Source: Lanius collurio (lineage: Eukaryota > Chordata > Aves > Passeriformes > Laniidae). From it: DNA of 64,000 bases. Every line of letters starts with the position of its first letter. Position 1 is the stretch's first letter. This document shows, piece after piece, positions 11,131 through 24,289 of the stretch. The translations under genes and the position numbers were made by a program. The notes under the pieces were generated by a model. It saw nothing but the letters and a program-made list of their open reading frames with translations. It was not told where the DNA came from and made no database searches. The stretch spans positions 2,938,315 to 3,002,314 of the forward strand of contig JACBWW010000016.1 in NCBI GenBank assembly GCA_020086605.1, given 5' to 3'.

Positions 11131-14100
11131 CAGCATAGCAACACCATCCTCTGGGAGGACTTGAAGGCATCTCCATTATGGGAACAAACACTACATTCGG
11201 TTTGCTTTTTCTTGAGTTTGTTTTAGTTGACTGAAAAACATTAATTTACAATGCAATGAATGCTTACCTGGATGCTCTAATCCAAAAATCTGACATTCAT
11301 TTCAGGTGGTGAGGGAAATGTACAATTTCTCTGTAGACCAGGGCTTCTTCCCTATGATTCTCTGGTGGCAAAAGCAAGAGCTGAGGAATTATAAAACCTG
11401 CATTTGAATTCTGTACTTCTTTGTTGTCCAAAATGTAGATAAATAATTCTCTCATCCTCTGTTTTCTTCCTGTTTCTGGACACACAACCATTTATCTGTG
11501 ACATAGTCTGAGATCTTTAGAAAAGCAAGCTTATCTTTGTTATATATCTTACTATCAAATGAATATATTTTTATTATTCTGTAAATAGTAGGGGCTGCTG
11601 AAGCAGAAAGACACTCATTTTATATACATAAATTTTTCTTTTAGAGGTGCATTCTCAACACCATTAAGACACAAAATGATGGAATAAGCAAAAAATATGA
11701 TCAAGTTCAATAACTAGATCCTTCAAAAATAATACCAAAGTACCTGAATAGACTCCCTGCCCAAAACTTTGAATTTTTATTCCTAGGTAAATTACAAACA
11801 GCAGTTATAATTTTGAATGTATTTGAAACCAAATTTAAAAAATAAATAATAGATTGCTTTTTAAAGGAAGACAACTCAGACCTCATTAGTCCTGTTGTGA
11901 CATTATTGGAAGTACTGATTGTTCTGTAGAGATTTTAATATCACTTGATTTTGGCCTGATTTCCTAAGGAAATAAGTTAATCATCACTCTGTAAATAATT
12001 TTGAACTTACTGTTGACTTTAAACTATATTTTGAAATGGTTTAGTAGTAATAAATTCCCATAAATTTTGCAAAATACCCTGGCAAACAACCTCTTTAGAG
12101 AAATACATGAAGTTAAAACTCACTGTATGTTGTGCACCACAGAATTCACATTAAAGAAAAATTGAGGAATTCCCAAATCTTGGCTAGACCTTCCTTTAGG
12201 TTGCTATTTTTAAATTTAAATTTTATTATCTCTATTGATTCTGCAATATTAAACCCACCCCCCATAGCATCCAGTAAATCTTTTTTTTTTCTCTCATATT
12301 AGGATCCCATATTGGGTAATGAGAGATATCTTCACAATGCTTTCCTTAGTTACAGTCTTCTTATGAAACATAGTCCTCTTATGCTCTGAAAAATCTTTCT
12401 GCATTTGTTCCAGCACTCATGGGACTGCTTGTTACATTGCATATTTATTAAATATATAAAAGATGGGATGATTAAGTCAAAATGAAACATCTTTTAAAAG
12501 TGTTTCTGTAGTTAGTCATGAAAATAACAAATAAACTGCTACTGTGCTGAAAGGCACTGCAATAAAAATCTCCTCCAGAAAGTTTTCCAACCACATTCTG
12601 CAATAACTTTGGCAATACTGGTCTTCTCTGCCCAAATAGCACAATTCTGGAAAGGGCAAATAACTCCCCTTGAGTGGCATCAGTGGCTGGGTGAAATGTG
12701 GAGTAGAGAGACAGGATTCTTTTTGGCTCAGGAAGAAGGAGGGCTGCAGGAAAGTGGAGATGGGAAGGATATTGTTATTAAATACCCATGAAACCAATTT
12801 TGCCTTGGAAGCACAAATGATTTCTGTTTGCTACATGCTCCAGTGCAATGGCTCAGATACTGTACTGCCTGTGACAACAGAGGAGGAGGAAACATGGAAG
12901 CAGCAAAGTCTTACAGAGAAGGCACAAGACACCACTTTGATTTTCTCATTGAAGTTTTAGTAGTTACAAAGACCATGAGACCCATCAAGGTGATGTAAGG
13001 AGTCAAATGACACAGGTTGTATCAACTTCTCCAGATCTTCAGGTACCTGGAGCACCAAAATTTTGTGTCAAATTTCATAACCAGTGGTTTTATTTTCTAA
13101 GGTATTTTCATATCGTGTGTTGACAATGTGCTTTGAGTTTTCTGCTTTTGCTTTTCCAGTAGATAAAAATGAAACAAGTTCAGCCTGAGCAGTTTCAATG
13201 AGGTCCCATGACAAATTTGCTTTGGGGTACACAACTGATTCTAAACGTCAGTGATAGGAAAATATCTTACAGATTTAAAAATTGAAGCTAAAGAGAACAA
13301 GCTTTAATAAAATTTTCTGCAATTTCTGTTTTTTCCAGCCCTTTGCTTTGTTTACCATCCAGTCCCTGAAGGTTTGTAGCCCTGTTCATTAAGCAAAGGT
13401 CATGCTAATCCTCCTTCCTCACCTCTCACCAAGCACAAGTGCTGTGCTGCAGCAGGAGTGGTAGAAATACCCAGCTTGCCTCAGCAGGCTTTTATTTGGC
13501 TTTCAAGATCCTAATCAAAACTGGCATTCTATTGCCCCCACTGATTACATCTCTGTTAAAACCCATGCACTCATGTCTTGAGTCTTTGGAGTGTTTACAC
13601 CTATCCCTTCTGCTCCAGCACTCAGGAGTGAGTGTGGCTGTGCCAGTTCCTGGGCCAGGCAAAAGGCAGTAATGAGCTGCAGAGTGAAATGAATTCAATA
13701 TCCAGAACCACATATGCCTGCCAATGTGTTGCTTTTTGTGAAACACATGACTAAGACAGAATTTAGAGAACTTGGTAGAGATGAATCCCATTTAAAAATA
13801 GCTTAGAGCATTTAAAAAATGAGAACTGATCACAGCAAAACATGTTTCTACCCTTCAGCCCCCATGGGGTCATCGTCCACTTTGCCTTCTTCAGCCCAGT
13901 CAAAGGTTTTCTATTAACTTCAGTGAAACTTTGAATATTCCTTTTCTTCTAATTGCTAGATTTTGTTTTCTTTTAAATAAACATTGACATTAAATAAGTT
14001 CCAGTAAAATTAATTTAGAGTGGCATCCCTTGAAAGGCCTCTGACAGCTTGAGTGCATTACAGTCCAGGTGAAAAATAACCAAGAAGTTTCTGGAGCATT

Positions 14101-14158
14101 TAGATGCCACTAGCAAAGATTTTCAATAAAATATGGGCTGCCTGTTTTGAATGGGCAT

Positions 14159-14160
<2 letters not shown>
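11131..14160. other. Unique AT-rich non-coding stretch
   Basis: No gene is supported. A consensus-like minus-strand donor (CAG then GTAAGC) sits at about 11273, but no partner acceptor or open exon could be paired with it. Frames near 12516-12960 and 13439-13791 (60-99 codons, both strands) show no domains. Confidence 0.5.

Positions 14161-14190
<30 letters not shown>
14161..14190. repeat. Poly-T tract (30 nt)
   Basis: Uninterrupted run of 30 T. The flank to the right was checked as a possible minus-strand retrocopy with a poly-A tail, but no polyadenylation signal or recognisable gene body is present. Confidence 0.97.
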
Positions 14191-14452
14191 CCCATATAGC
14201 AACAGCTGCTTTTCAAGGCTTTGGCAACAAAATACAACTGTAAAAAGCACTTCTACCTTCTCATTTCCCATTAGGAAAGTTTAAGGCAAGAGCTCCCTTG
14301 AGGGGCTCTCCAGCTGGATAACCTGATAGAAAAAACCAATACCACCTAAGAAATGCAGAGTTATGGTCAAGCTGAAAAGGACTTGTATTCACAGGAAGGA
14401 CATCTAAAGAAATTTAACTAGAACTTAAAATGTTTTAAGTTTCTTGCATCTC

Positions 14453-14471
14453 TTTTTTTTTTTTTTTTTTT
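14453..14471. repeat. Poly-T tract (19 nt)
   Basis: Uninterrupted T run ~260 bp from the longer tract at 14161. Nothing recognisable lies between the two. Confidence 0.95.
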
Positions 14472-17400
14472 GACTCAAGAACCATGAGAGTACTAAGTAC
14501 GTAATTTCCTTTAAACAAACACCCATGATCATTGATCCATTGGCATACTGGTCTTACCTCTCAAAGTACTACAGGCATTTTCTTGCAGACCAGGACTATT
14601 TTTCACTTGGAAGTCTGCAGATCCTGTGTAGAATGATTATCTGGATGCCCTAGGATGTGCTTCTTAAATGTGCTGAGGCTAGGGAGATCTTAACTTCTGA
14701 GATTCTGTGGATTATTTTAGACTTTCTTGTGCATGGCTAAAGAACACATAAATTGATGTCAACAGATGTGGTGAATAAATTCTTAATGTACTGTCAGGGT
14801 ACAGGTGATTACACACCCTGATAGGTTGGAGGGATTAGGTACTTTCTGATTTTTGTGGGTGGTTTTGCAGATGCTGTGAATTTGATTACTTGTCTATGCC
14901 TTTCTATAACTCAAGCTGAATTGAATCAGAGGAAGAGTTGATGATGTTTTATAAAGTTATAGCCTGCTGCAGAAATCTTATTAAATTTTTTTTCTAACTC
15001 ATATGAGATTTTCCTTTGCAGTGACTCACTGGTCCCTTCGTTCCTCGTGTCTTTGGAATCCAGTGTGCAGGGATATTCTTCTGGTTATTCCATGCCTAGA
15101 AGTTGTGTGTTCTGCCCATGTACCTGCCATGGTCATTGTTTGTAGTATGGTTAAAATGGATTGATGCCCTAGGATATCACACGGACTGTTTTAAAAGCAT
15201 TGCCAGCTTTGCCCACATTTGAATTATTGTTCAGGTACTTTTGAAAGAAAGAGCTCCATCAGTTCTGACAGAAATTTCATTTCTTTGGTTTTGCGATATT
15301 GTTGTGACAGATGTGAATTTCTGACTCTTGCTGGGTTAGGAAATTGGCAGGTTTTTTAGCTGCTGGATCAGGACAAGGATCAGCACTGCCCTCACAAGGT
15401 GCATCACCCTGGACCTGAAGGAATACCTCCAGGGTGGAACAATCCATCTACTCATTCAGTTTTTGGAACTTCATTTGAAAGAGCAGAAAAAGCTGCTAAT
15501 TAGCACTAACAGTGATGGTGCTTTTTTTGTCCTGGAATTCTCTCCTAATGAGATTTCCTTTCAACTTGTTACAGTGCAGGGGCTCCATTAAAGTGCTCAG
15601 TGTATGCAGCAGCTTTGAACCTTCATTTTGAAAAGAAAATCTTCATTGAAGTGACAGTCCTCCACCCACCCAAAAATTACAATTTTGAACACTAAGTGAA
15701 ATATTAATGAGATTTAGTGTAAATTAATTGATACGGAGAGATGAGGAGCTTAAACCCCCACTTATTTTGATGACTGTTTCATTAGTTTGTGAGGGAGGAG
15801 GGGTTGCTCTATTCCTTTCAGAGGAAAATTTCTGGGACTTCTCTTTCATGTGTCGCATTCGTGCTCTTTTCTGCAATATCAATTATACAGTGGGTGCTAT
15901 TGCAGAATGTTTATTATCACTTGTCTGCAAAGGAAAATAGCCCATAAAGGAACTTTAGTTTGAAGACCAAGGTGTTGCAGTGCAGAGCCAACAGTTAAAC
16001 GCTGGGGTAGAAGGAAGGAGGCAGAAGAGCAGAGAGCAGCAGGTTTGCACAGAGCCTGCCAGGACCCCCCCAGCACTCCAGCAGGATGACCTGCAGCATG
16101 GAAGGGAAGGGATGTGTGGCCCCTGTTTGTGCTGCTCTCTGGATCCAGTCAATGGTTCTGTGCCTGAGGAAACCATGGAGTTTGCAGTTCAGGTTCTCTC
16201 AGTTTTGCATATTTACAGCTCTTGGCTACCTAATGGAGCTGGAAATGAAAGGAGAGGTCGAGTGTGTTAAAAGCAATATCAGTGAGAGAAGACTGGGATG
16301 ATTCTTTCCTTCAAACATTTCCTACTTTTTGAGGCTTAGGAGATGACCTTGTCCTATGTCAGTTTTCTTCAGCATTAAACACTAACATGATTTCATAGTA
16401 TTGACATAAAAGAACAAGCCTCAACCATTTGGTTCTTTTAAGGGAATTAAATTCTTTACAGTCTTACACTGATATGTTTCACACTTAAAAACTGAATGCT
16501 TTTATCCAACCCTTGTAATCTTCATAAGTGATAAAATAATTATATATAATTATATAATAATATAATAATTATTTAGTTAAGGACATTAACTGGTGGTAGA
16601 ACAGAATCTTAACTAGTGACCAGAACTAGAACTTCTTTAAAAGTAAAGTTGACTTATATGGTTGTGTCTTAGTAAATATATGTTCAAGGAGAGACAGATT
16701 TCAACAAGTATCCAAAAACATGGTGAAAATTGATAATATGCCATTATGGAAGTAGCACTGTGTTAGAAATTTGAAAAGACTAGGAAAAGTGTTGATTAGT
16801 TCCTAATTTAAGGAATCTTTTTATGGTTTTGGTGGAATTTCATGTTTGACATTTCAAATCTCCTTTTCAGTTGTTTGAAAAACAGTTCAACCATGAAAAG
16901 AGGCACGAAAGGGCATGACATATTGACACACAAAGATGTGGATCACTGAGTCTCTTGAATTTCCATACCTTATGTTGGCAAGTTCTCCTGAAAATTGTTC
17001 TTTTCCCAAATATCAGCACTTCAAACTCAGCTTAGATCCTTTCAGTCATACTGGCTTCTTTTCCATCATATGCAGCTCACCCCAAACAATTACTCTGCAG
17101 GCTAAATTATGGTCTCAGCTACACTTGCACAGCTTCACTTGTTGCAGACGATGTCTGTAGTGACACCTGTGCAATTCCATTAGCCTTTCAGTGCCACAGG
17201 TCACTGTCACCAGGAGCAGCAGCTGGAGCTAATGGGATTTCTCCTAATGGGAGAACGAAAGTTGCATGGCAACATTTTTGAAGGTGGTAATTATGCACTA
17301 GATGATAAGGGCTCATCTCTGTTATCAGAGTCTAGATACTTTTGTGGTACTCATATCTGGAGGAAAACATTGTTTATAAACAGCCAGATTCTGAAATGGC

Positions 17401-20087
17401 CACCCAAACTGGGCAGTATCTTGCTTACTTGAGTGAGGTGGGGTACTGCTCAATGCAAATAAAGTGTTAGAAGGTGGCCCGAGGTGGATGGGAGTGGTAG
17501 AAAGCAGAGATATGCAGTATGTGTGTCATCTCACTTGGATTCATTTCCAACAGACTAGAGTTAAAGAGTGTAAGCACAAACCTTAACAACATAAAGGTGC
17601 TGTTAAAGTACTTTATCTGTGCTGCTGTGCTTCCTCTGGCACTTCCAACACTGCAAAGTAAAAGGTTGTTAAGGGAACAGTTTATATCATGAACACAGCT
17701 AGAGAACAAGCAGTGCATTGCTTGTTTTCATAACAAAGGGAACAAAAGTATCAAAAAAATGACACCCCTTCGTACTTAATTCCTGCAGACTTTGTTTCAC
17801 CAGCCTAAGCTCGAGTGAAAACAATTATAAGAATTCTCGCCTGTACTGGTTAGGGACCCTAATAAGTCCCTAATTGCTGATGTCAGGGTACCACTAAAAC
17901 AATGGATCTGTTTTGGAGCCTGACTGCCATAAATTCCTTTCCCTCACCCTAGGAACATTCTGCTTCCCCAGCTTTGCTGCTGACTGTCTGCCTACAGTAA
18001 CAGGCCTTTCTTGCTATGGGGGGAGAAGAAGGAATTATAGGAGCTGTATTCTCAAATGGCAATTTCTCTGAAAGTCAAGATGAGGAGAGGATGCTTACTG
18101 CTGAGAAAATCAGGCCTTAACTGTAAAATTTGGAAACTTTTGAGTGATGAAAAGAAGGTCTGAAGCTTATTCAAGCACTGCTTCCATCACACTGGCTGTA
18201 TTTTGTGGATGAGCCTGTGGTAGTGCTGAGCTGAGTAGGCAATTTAGCATTCACTGACACAGCCCTGAAGGCTGTCATTGCTTTGACCTTCTCAACGCCC
18301 TCAACCTGACATGGATGCACCAGGCAATCATTTAAGAAGTCAGGAGAAAGGTAAATCAAGCATGATTTTGAGTTGTTGCAAGAAGGACAACGATACATAC
18401 TAAAAGTAAACATTAAATAGAAAAGAATAATGCAGTGCCTAAAATAAAGCAAATCTCCAAAAGGACAGAAAGTGGGGTCAGCTCAGTTAGATATCCATGG
18501 AATTGAAATCATGCTCTGTGAAACAGACAAATCACTTTTGTGAAGTGAGTGACAGTGATGGGAATCCCTGGCTGCTGCATGAGCAAACTTCACTACTCAG
18601 TTCAGTCACTTTATGATTAAATAGTTGTGTGGAGAGCCCCTGTTTTAATTATATTTTATATCTTGAGAAGTGTACACACCGTGAGATGTTTCTGTGTACA
18701 TAGAGCCTATCCAAACCCCTGAGCTAGACATTAGCTGTCAGTGATAAGCCCAGGGAAACATATGTGTGTATCCCATGCAGGAGGAAAACGAGCAACTATC
18801 CCTTTTTAACTCCTTTACTGATCAAAAGTACACATGGAGAAGTAAAAAAAAATCCAAGACAGCAAGAGAAAGAAAGTGTGAATAGAAACATTTGTACCCT
18901 GCCAGTTTGGGACTGAATACTCCCAGCCTGGGCTCCAGAGTAGCTTTGTCTTCACAGCTTCCTCATGAGGTAGTATTTGATATTCTTTGCTGAAAATCAA
19001 TCTTCTGACAGAATTTTTCAGGAGAACTTCTATCAGGCAAAAAGTCACGAGTACTCTGATAATTTATACTGCAATAGTGTATTGGTTACTGCATAAACAT
19101 GAATTAAATCTATGCTAGAAAACACAGCATATAAAACATAAAACAGAATACTGGCTCACATGATTGACAGATTATCCCCAACTACAGAAACAATCTGTCA
19201 AGCCCTGGATTTAGACTCTGGAATTCTTTACCTTTGCTGTCAGCCTTTTGGATAAATCACATCTCTTCATTTTGCCTTTCTTTTTGCCCTGGAAAATAAA
19301 GGTAATTACACTGATTTATCAATGAGAAATGTTATAAAACCATAAATATTTTAGCCAGCAGTGTTTTCATTCATTCATTGTAGTGGGATTTGGTTCTCGT
19401 TTTTTGCCAGAAGGAACAGAATATTAACATCAGAGTTAAACCAGAGCCCAAAAAAAACCAGTTCAACAAATACAGAGAGAGTATTGCTGCAGGATAGGCT
19501 TCTGGTACTTCCTATGCTATGAGATATATCTTATTTTCCAGCTGAGAGGGTCTTATCCAAACCCACGGAAGTATAGATAATTCTTTTCTTTGTTTCCACT
19601 GAGCACTGGATCCAAGGTCACATTAAATAAGATGAATAGAAGGTTCCTGTTAGTGATGACTACCCGGGACTGATAATGGGAAAACCAGACAACTGTATGG
19701 TTCTTGTGTGACAAAGAAACGACAGAGGCCAACAGTTTATTTATGGCCACTGTTTCTCTCCACAGAATATCCTCCCTCCCCAGCACGCAGTCCTGAGGCT
19801 GTCTGTTATACACGCATGAGATCCTTTGCATTACGCTCTCATCTCGTAAACTGTAGATGCACACACTGGCAGTGGAGGGAAGTTCCCCTGGGGATTCTAA
19901 CCCGCTCTGCAGTGCTGACAGAGCTGTTCCTGGGCTGGGGTCACCACACTGCTCTGCTCCACAAGCACAATTCTGGTTACAGCAGAGACGAAACTGCAAG
20001 GCAGACTAGAAACAGAGAATTCTTACATTCAAAGAGAGAATTCAAAATGCTTGAGGAGCTGAGGAACGCGGGCAGATGAATAACTCT
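14472..20087. other. Long unique non-coding stretch
   Basis: No convincing exon or interspersed repeat. A minus-strand donor-like GAG/GTAAGA at ~14556 pairs only with a weak acceptor, and the implied exon has stops in all frames. The region 19553-20079 carries frames of 148 codons (minus) and 123 codons (plus) overlapping each other. Neither resembles gag or any family known to me, although they adjoin the LTR at 20088. Confidence 0.5.
16531..16578. repeat. AT-only tract with a 10-bp inverted repeat
   Basis: Almost pure A/T. 'aaataattat' (16534-16543) is mirrored by its reverse complement 'ataattattt' (16565-16574). Low-complexity DNA, a possible cruciform or easily melted site. Confidence 0.85.
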
Positions 20088-20189
20088 GGCGCAATCTCAG
20101 GAGTCACTGAAGGACTGACTTTGCACCTCTTTGCAACTGAATTGTGAGATAAACACGACAGCCCAATTAAAATTAATAAATAAATAAAA

Positions 20190-20195
20190 TTTATT
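20190..20195 (-). terminator. LTR polyadenylation signal AATAAA (minus strand)
   Basis: Plus-strand 'tttatt', reading AATAAA on the LTR's sense strand, about 145 nt downstream of its TATA box. Confidence 0.6.
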
Positions 20196-20338
20196 ATGCA
20201 GCCGAAAGATCAGTCACAAAAGCCACGACTGAGGAAAGAACAGTTCTGAGCCCGGGGTTGGAGCTGGGTGAAACAGTGAGCCTGACCTCTACCACATCAG
20301 ACCTCCCTGAGTCAGGCCAGCTGCCTTGTTCGGGTTAT

Positions 20339-20346
20339 CTTTATAT
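20339..20346 (-). promoter_or_regulatory. LTR TATA box (minus strand)
   Basis: Plus-strand 'ctttatat' reads 'atataaag' on the minus strand, in the expected U3 core-promoter position. Confidence 0.6.
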
Positions 20347-20697
20347 GATTTTTGGGGAGTGTCCAGTCCATTCTTCTTGTCCTTTAACATATTCATGAAG
20401 GTTCTCCTTTCACGGTTAGGGCCTGGACAAGGGGTTTCCTGGATGTGATGAATTGCCCAGCTCCGATGATGAATTTGTCCTCGATTCCCAGAACCCACAA
20501 TGGAGTTCCCAGAACCTATAATGCTTTAACGACTGAGATATCAGAAGATAGTGATCAAGTCATTGTCTGGGCATAATGTTAATGTTCCTGTGATAAGGTC
20601 CAGCTCCACCTGGATGGCTTCCTCTCTGTTGATTACTTTTTGTGGAAAGAATTTCCTTTGCAACTGCTCCAGTGTTGTGGAATTCTTCCTCAGCCAG

Positions 20698-22809
20698 GCT
20701 GTTTGGGGGGTTTGAAACTCTTGCTCTTTATATTTTTATTCTAGTTAATATTTATATCTAATAGCACGAATTACAGACTTTATTTATAACAAGTGGATAA
20801 ATCTATTTGTGCAAACTAGGTACAAAATGGTTATTAAGAACTGTCTGACTTACAAACTTCCATGTCAACCAATTAAAGAGCATGAAAGGAAAGTCAAAAC
20901 CAGCAGTATCAATAGAACACTCTGAAAAAAAAAGAAACAATTTCACCCAAACAATTAATCAAACTTACTAAACAATTGGATAGTCAAAGAAATTTCATCA
21001 TATTCTTTGTCAACCTGTGAGCTGATTTAAAAAGAAAATGGAACCCTTTCAGCTCTCAATATTATAAAAATCATGGAAAGGCATAGAAAACTTCCTTGCT
21101 GTCCCCCATTATTGAGCTGTAGCAACACTGGGAACAGAGCTGAAACCCTCAGCCTCCAAGGAGAAACACCTGGAATAAAATCAAGCCATCTTCTCTAAGC
21201 CTCTGTGACCTTGGCAACATCAGTAAAATAAGTAGCATTTTGTAGCTTTCTTTTGGTTTTTTGTTACATATGTTCAGTTATCCACAGTCATATATATAAC
21301 CTTTTTTTCTTTCATTTTTCATTGTTTGCCCTCTACTCACTCTGTAATCTACTGGTAACAGCTTTTTGGGGTTTATTTGTAATGTAGAAAAGGGCATTTT
21401 TGTATGGCTGGCAGGAATGATATTTTATATTCCTGCTTTTTAAAACAAGTGTCTTTCTGCCATTCTGCTTGAAATAATTTAGAACAACTTATGAGCAGAT
21501 GATTCACAAAACCAGGGAGAAATAAGTGCCTCAGCAAGATTTAACCTCTGGAAAATATCCTCTGAAGTGCATTTGTTTCCTAATTTGCTCATTTCTGCCA
21601 GCTTCACGAGTTGTTCTTGTTATCCATGGGCTATGCACAGTTCCAGTCAGGTACAAAAAAGGCATTTTCCAGTTGTGCAGGTCCTACAATTTAAGGGAAA
21701 AAATATAGTGATATTTTTCTGCCTCCAACAAAAAAAGAGGAGGAGGAATAAGTGCAGTGTTCTTGTGTAAGTGAGCATATAGCAAGAATCAGAGATCATT
21801 AGTTGAGCTGCTACAACTGATTTACACAATGTGTGATCTAACTCTACCTGAGTAAGCACATGTGCACACACTCTGTACATCTTTATGCATAAACCCTTTT
21901 TACTTGTTCAAAATATCAAGGATTCTGGCTGATATGACATCTTTAAGGGCATTATTAACTTTTTTTTTGTATCTTTTTGATTGCTGTATTGCTTTGATAC
22001 CACATCTAAGGAAAAAACAGCTACACAGTCTTTAATTCAAGAGATAGAAGGGAGGAACTGAAAACCTCTGGGTTTACTCCTGGGTTTTTCAGCACTTTGA
22101 AGATCCTAGATTCTCCTTTATAATACTATCAAGGTTAAAAAAAGTTTTGAAAAATGGATTCTCATGGGTATGTACCGCATAGGTACTCCAAATTACAGCT
22201 GCAAGAATTTCTGAAGAGGAATTAGAGGACAATCTCTAAGTTCTGCATTTAAACAGAAAAAGGTAAACTATTTAAAAGGAACTGAACAAGTTTTGAATTG
22301 AGTGATCAAAAGAGGGAAATGAATATGGCACTAGAGCTGGGTCTGATAGTGTCAGATTGCTCATGCAGTGTTCATATTCATTCATCGCTTTTCTCAATCG
22401 CTCTCAAAACCCCAAGGAAAGAAAAAGAATATCTCTGAATAATTTAAAACTGTTCTCTTTTCAGTCATCAGTCCTTTTGTTCTTGTGTATATCTATAACC
22501 TCACACCAGTCTCTTTAATTTATCTATGGTTGTGATATAACCATCTCAATGTCTAAAGCAGTGGGAGAGCAAAATGGAAAGGAGTATTTGTACCATTTTA
22601 AGGTAAAGGGAAAAAGAAGGCAAAAATCCTCTAATCTGTCTAGAGATTTACAAAGAGATGAGTGATGCAAGGACTTCCTTTACAAGAGATCCATTTGTTT
22701 GCTGCTCAGTACCAACTAAAGGGAACATTGAAGATGAACATATTTATAAGGCTGGGTTTTTTCCCCTCATTTGATTTATATCAGGCTTCTAAAATGCCCC
22801 ATTTCCAGA
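20698..22809. other. Unique AT-rich non-coding stretch
   Basis: Several T-runs (e.g. around 21961-21968) and short chance frames (60-77 codons, both strands, 21526-21880). No repeat family or exon is recognised. Confidence 0.5.
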
Positions 22810-22945
22810 GACTCACCCAGTATGATTAGCATCATTATTTGTATTTCAAAGCACCTCAGAAGCCAGCAGTGAAATCAGCAGCCTTTTGTACTAGACATTG
22901 CCTGAACTGTCCTTGCCTTGAAGAGCTTACCTAATAAAAAAGAAA
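22810..22945 (-). repeat. Ancient amniote SINE relic (antisense)
   Basis: Order of blocks: 'catcattatttgtatt', 'aaagcacctcagaagcc', 'gtactagacattgcctga', 'gtccttgccttgaagagctt' and 'acctaat'. This tracks a widespread sauropsid SINE-type repeat whose antisense form reads attattatttgtatta, gcacctaggagcc, gctaggcgctgtac, gtccctgcccc and gagcttacaatctaa. It is decayed, with no coding content. The family name needs a library search. Confidence 0.55.
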
Positions 22946-24289
22946 CTAAAAAGCAACTAAAGACAGGAGAAAAGAAGTAATTCTGTAATGGGAACAGCCA
23001 CAGAAAGATTATTTTGAAATGACCAGGAAAACCCTTAAATGCACAGAGGAATCGAGCCACTTTCTTAGATCCAGCTCTTTGCTTTGACCAGAAGATTCTT
23101 ATTTCTCTGAGGTAATTCATAGCTCAATTTACAACCTGCAGTAATTTCAAAAAACCATTCTTTATTTTAGAACTGCTCTGGCATCCATCCCATAGTAATC
23201 ACTTTTGTAAGTTCAGAGCAAAAAATGTGGTGTCAGAAAAGTGAGAGACTGGAGGCAGTACTAGAAGAAATCCTATTTTGAGACAGGTAGTCTAATAACC
23301 CAAGAAAGGCCAGGTCTCCTGTGTTCTAATCCTGAGTATAAATATATTAAACACGAGAAAATCTTTTGCAGGAAATATTCCATGGTTTGTTTCCTTAATT
23401 CCGTGTGAGTTGTAACAGCAGCACTTCTCAGCTTCACAAAGAGCAGCTGAGGCACAAAGCCTCTTGCCTCTCATTTCAGCCTGTTCTCCAGAAGCCAGGA
23501 CTCTGAGGAAATCTTCATGCACTGAAGTTGGGCATATGTTGAATTATACCAGAAAATAAGAGAAATGACAAAAGGGTAAAAGAAAATGATTGTGAATTTA
23601 GTCAAGTTAAGCTGAGACTTCAGAACAGACAGAAAGAATGAAGATCAAGGGAAGTGGTAATACAAAAGAGAAGATGTTTCAATAAAAGCACAAGGTCACG
23701 TCTATCAGGCTGCTCAGGCTGGTCCACAGGAAGTTGCAAGATCTGTATCTGCACAGTTTGGAAAACATCTGGAATTTTTTATTTTGGTACCATGAAGGTC
23801 TTTCTAATGCTGCTTGCACATCTTTGATTTTACATACTGCATCTTAACATGTGGACAGGGCCAGGCATAATCTGCTCTTTGCAGGGTGATTATCCATGCA
23901 GAATATTATCCTTGGACAAAGTGAGGATCAAAGAAAGAAATTATAGGGCCATTTTTGCATATAGCTGTATATTTGTCTCTATCTTGATAGGGGAACTCAT
24001 TCTTTTACAAAAAGGAAGGAGGATCTATTTTAATTTTTTTTTTTTGGAAGCTTACTAATGAACTGCAGAACAGATGTATCTTGGAGACTGTCATCAACCC
24101 CCTGAGTAGCAATGATTTGAAACAGTTTGTCAGATGTACTTGATCCTGATTAAAATAAGACAAATTAACAAGTTTCACCTCTCTTGATGGAGAACAGATA
24201 ACTGTCATTCAGCGGCTCTTCCATGGTGGACTAATTCTTTATTTTATTCCCAAACAGGGTTTTTATATGTTTATTGGTATTCAGCAGGA
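22946..24289. other. Unique AT-rich non-coding stretch
   Basis: No repeats recognised. Frames of 60-81 codons are unsupported. Three minus-strand AATAAA hexamers fall at the right edge and are described with the GC-rich block. Confidence 0.45.
24238..24275 (-). terminator. Three clustered minus-strand AATAAA signals
   Basis: Plus-strand 'tttatt' occurs at 24238-24243, 24243-24248 and 24270-24275. They lie at the minus-strand 3' side of the GC-rich block (24290-24850). If that block is transcribed on the minus strand, these could end the transcript. AT-rich DNA gives this hexamer often by chance, so the assignment is weak. Confidence 0.25.

Larger units (their letters stand above)
20088..20697 (-). 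mobile_element. Solo endogenous-retrovirus LTR, minus strand
   Basis: Read on the minus strand, the ~600-bp segment shows a U3 of normal length, a TATA box 'atataaag' (20339-20346), and ~150 nt further an AATAAA signal (20190-20195) followed by an AT-rich then GT-rich U5. Base composition differs from the AT-rich flanks. No primer-binding site or internal retroviral genes adjoin, so it is a solo LTR. The ends are uncertain by tens of bases and I could not find a target-site duplication. The 69-codon minus frame (20289-20498) lies inside U3 and is incidental. Confidence 0.7.

Noticed and set aside
14161..14460. Processed pseudogene with poly-A tail on the minus strand
   Set aside because: No polyadenylation signal, recognisable gene body or target-site duplication next to the poly-T run.
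14556..14690. Minus-strand donor GAG/GTAAGA with possible exon
   Set aside because: Only a weak acceptor is available and the implied exon has stops in every frame.
19553..20079. 148-codon minus and 123-codon plus frames beside the LTR, considered as retroviral internal sequence
   Set aside because: No primer-binding site after the LTR and no gag-like motifs. The opposing overlap suggests chance.
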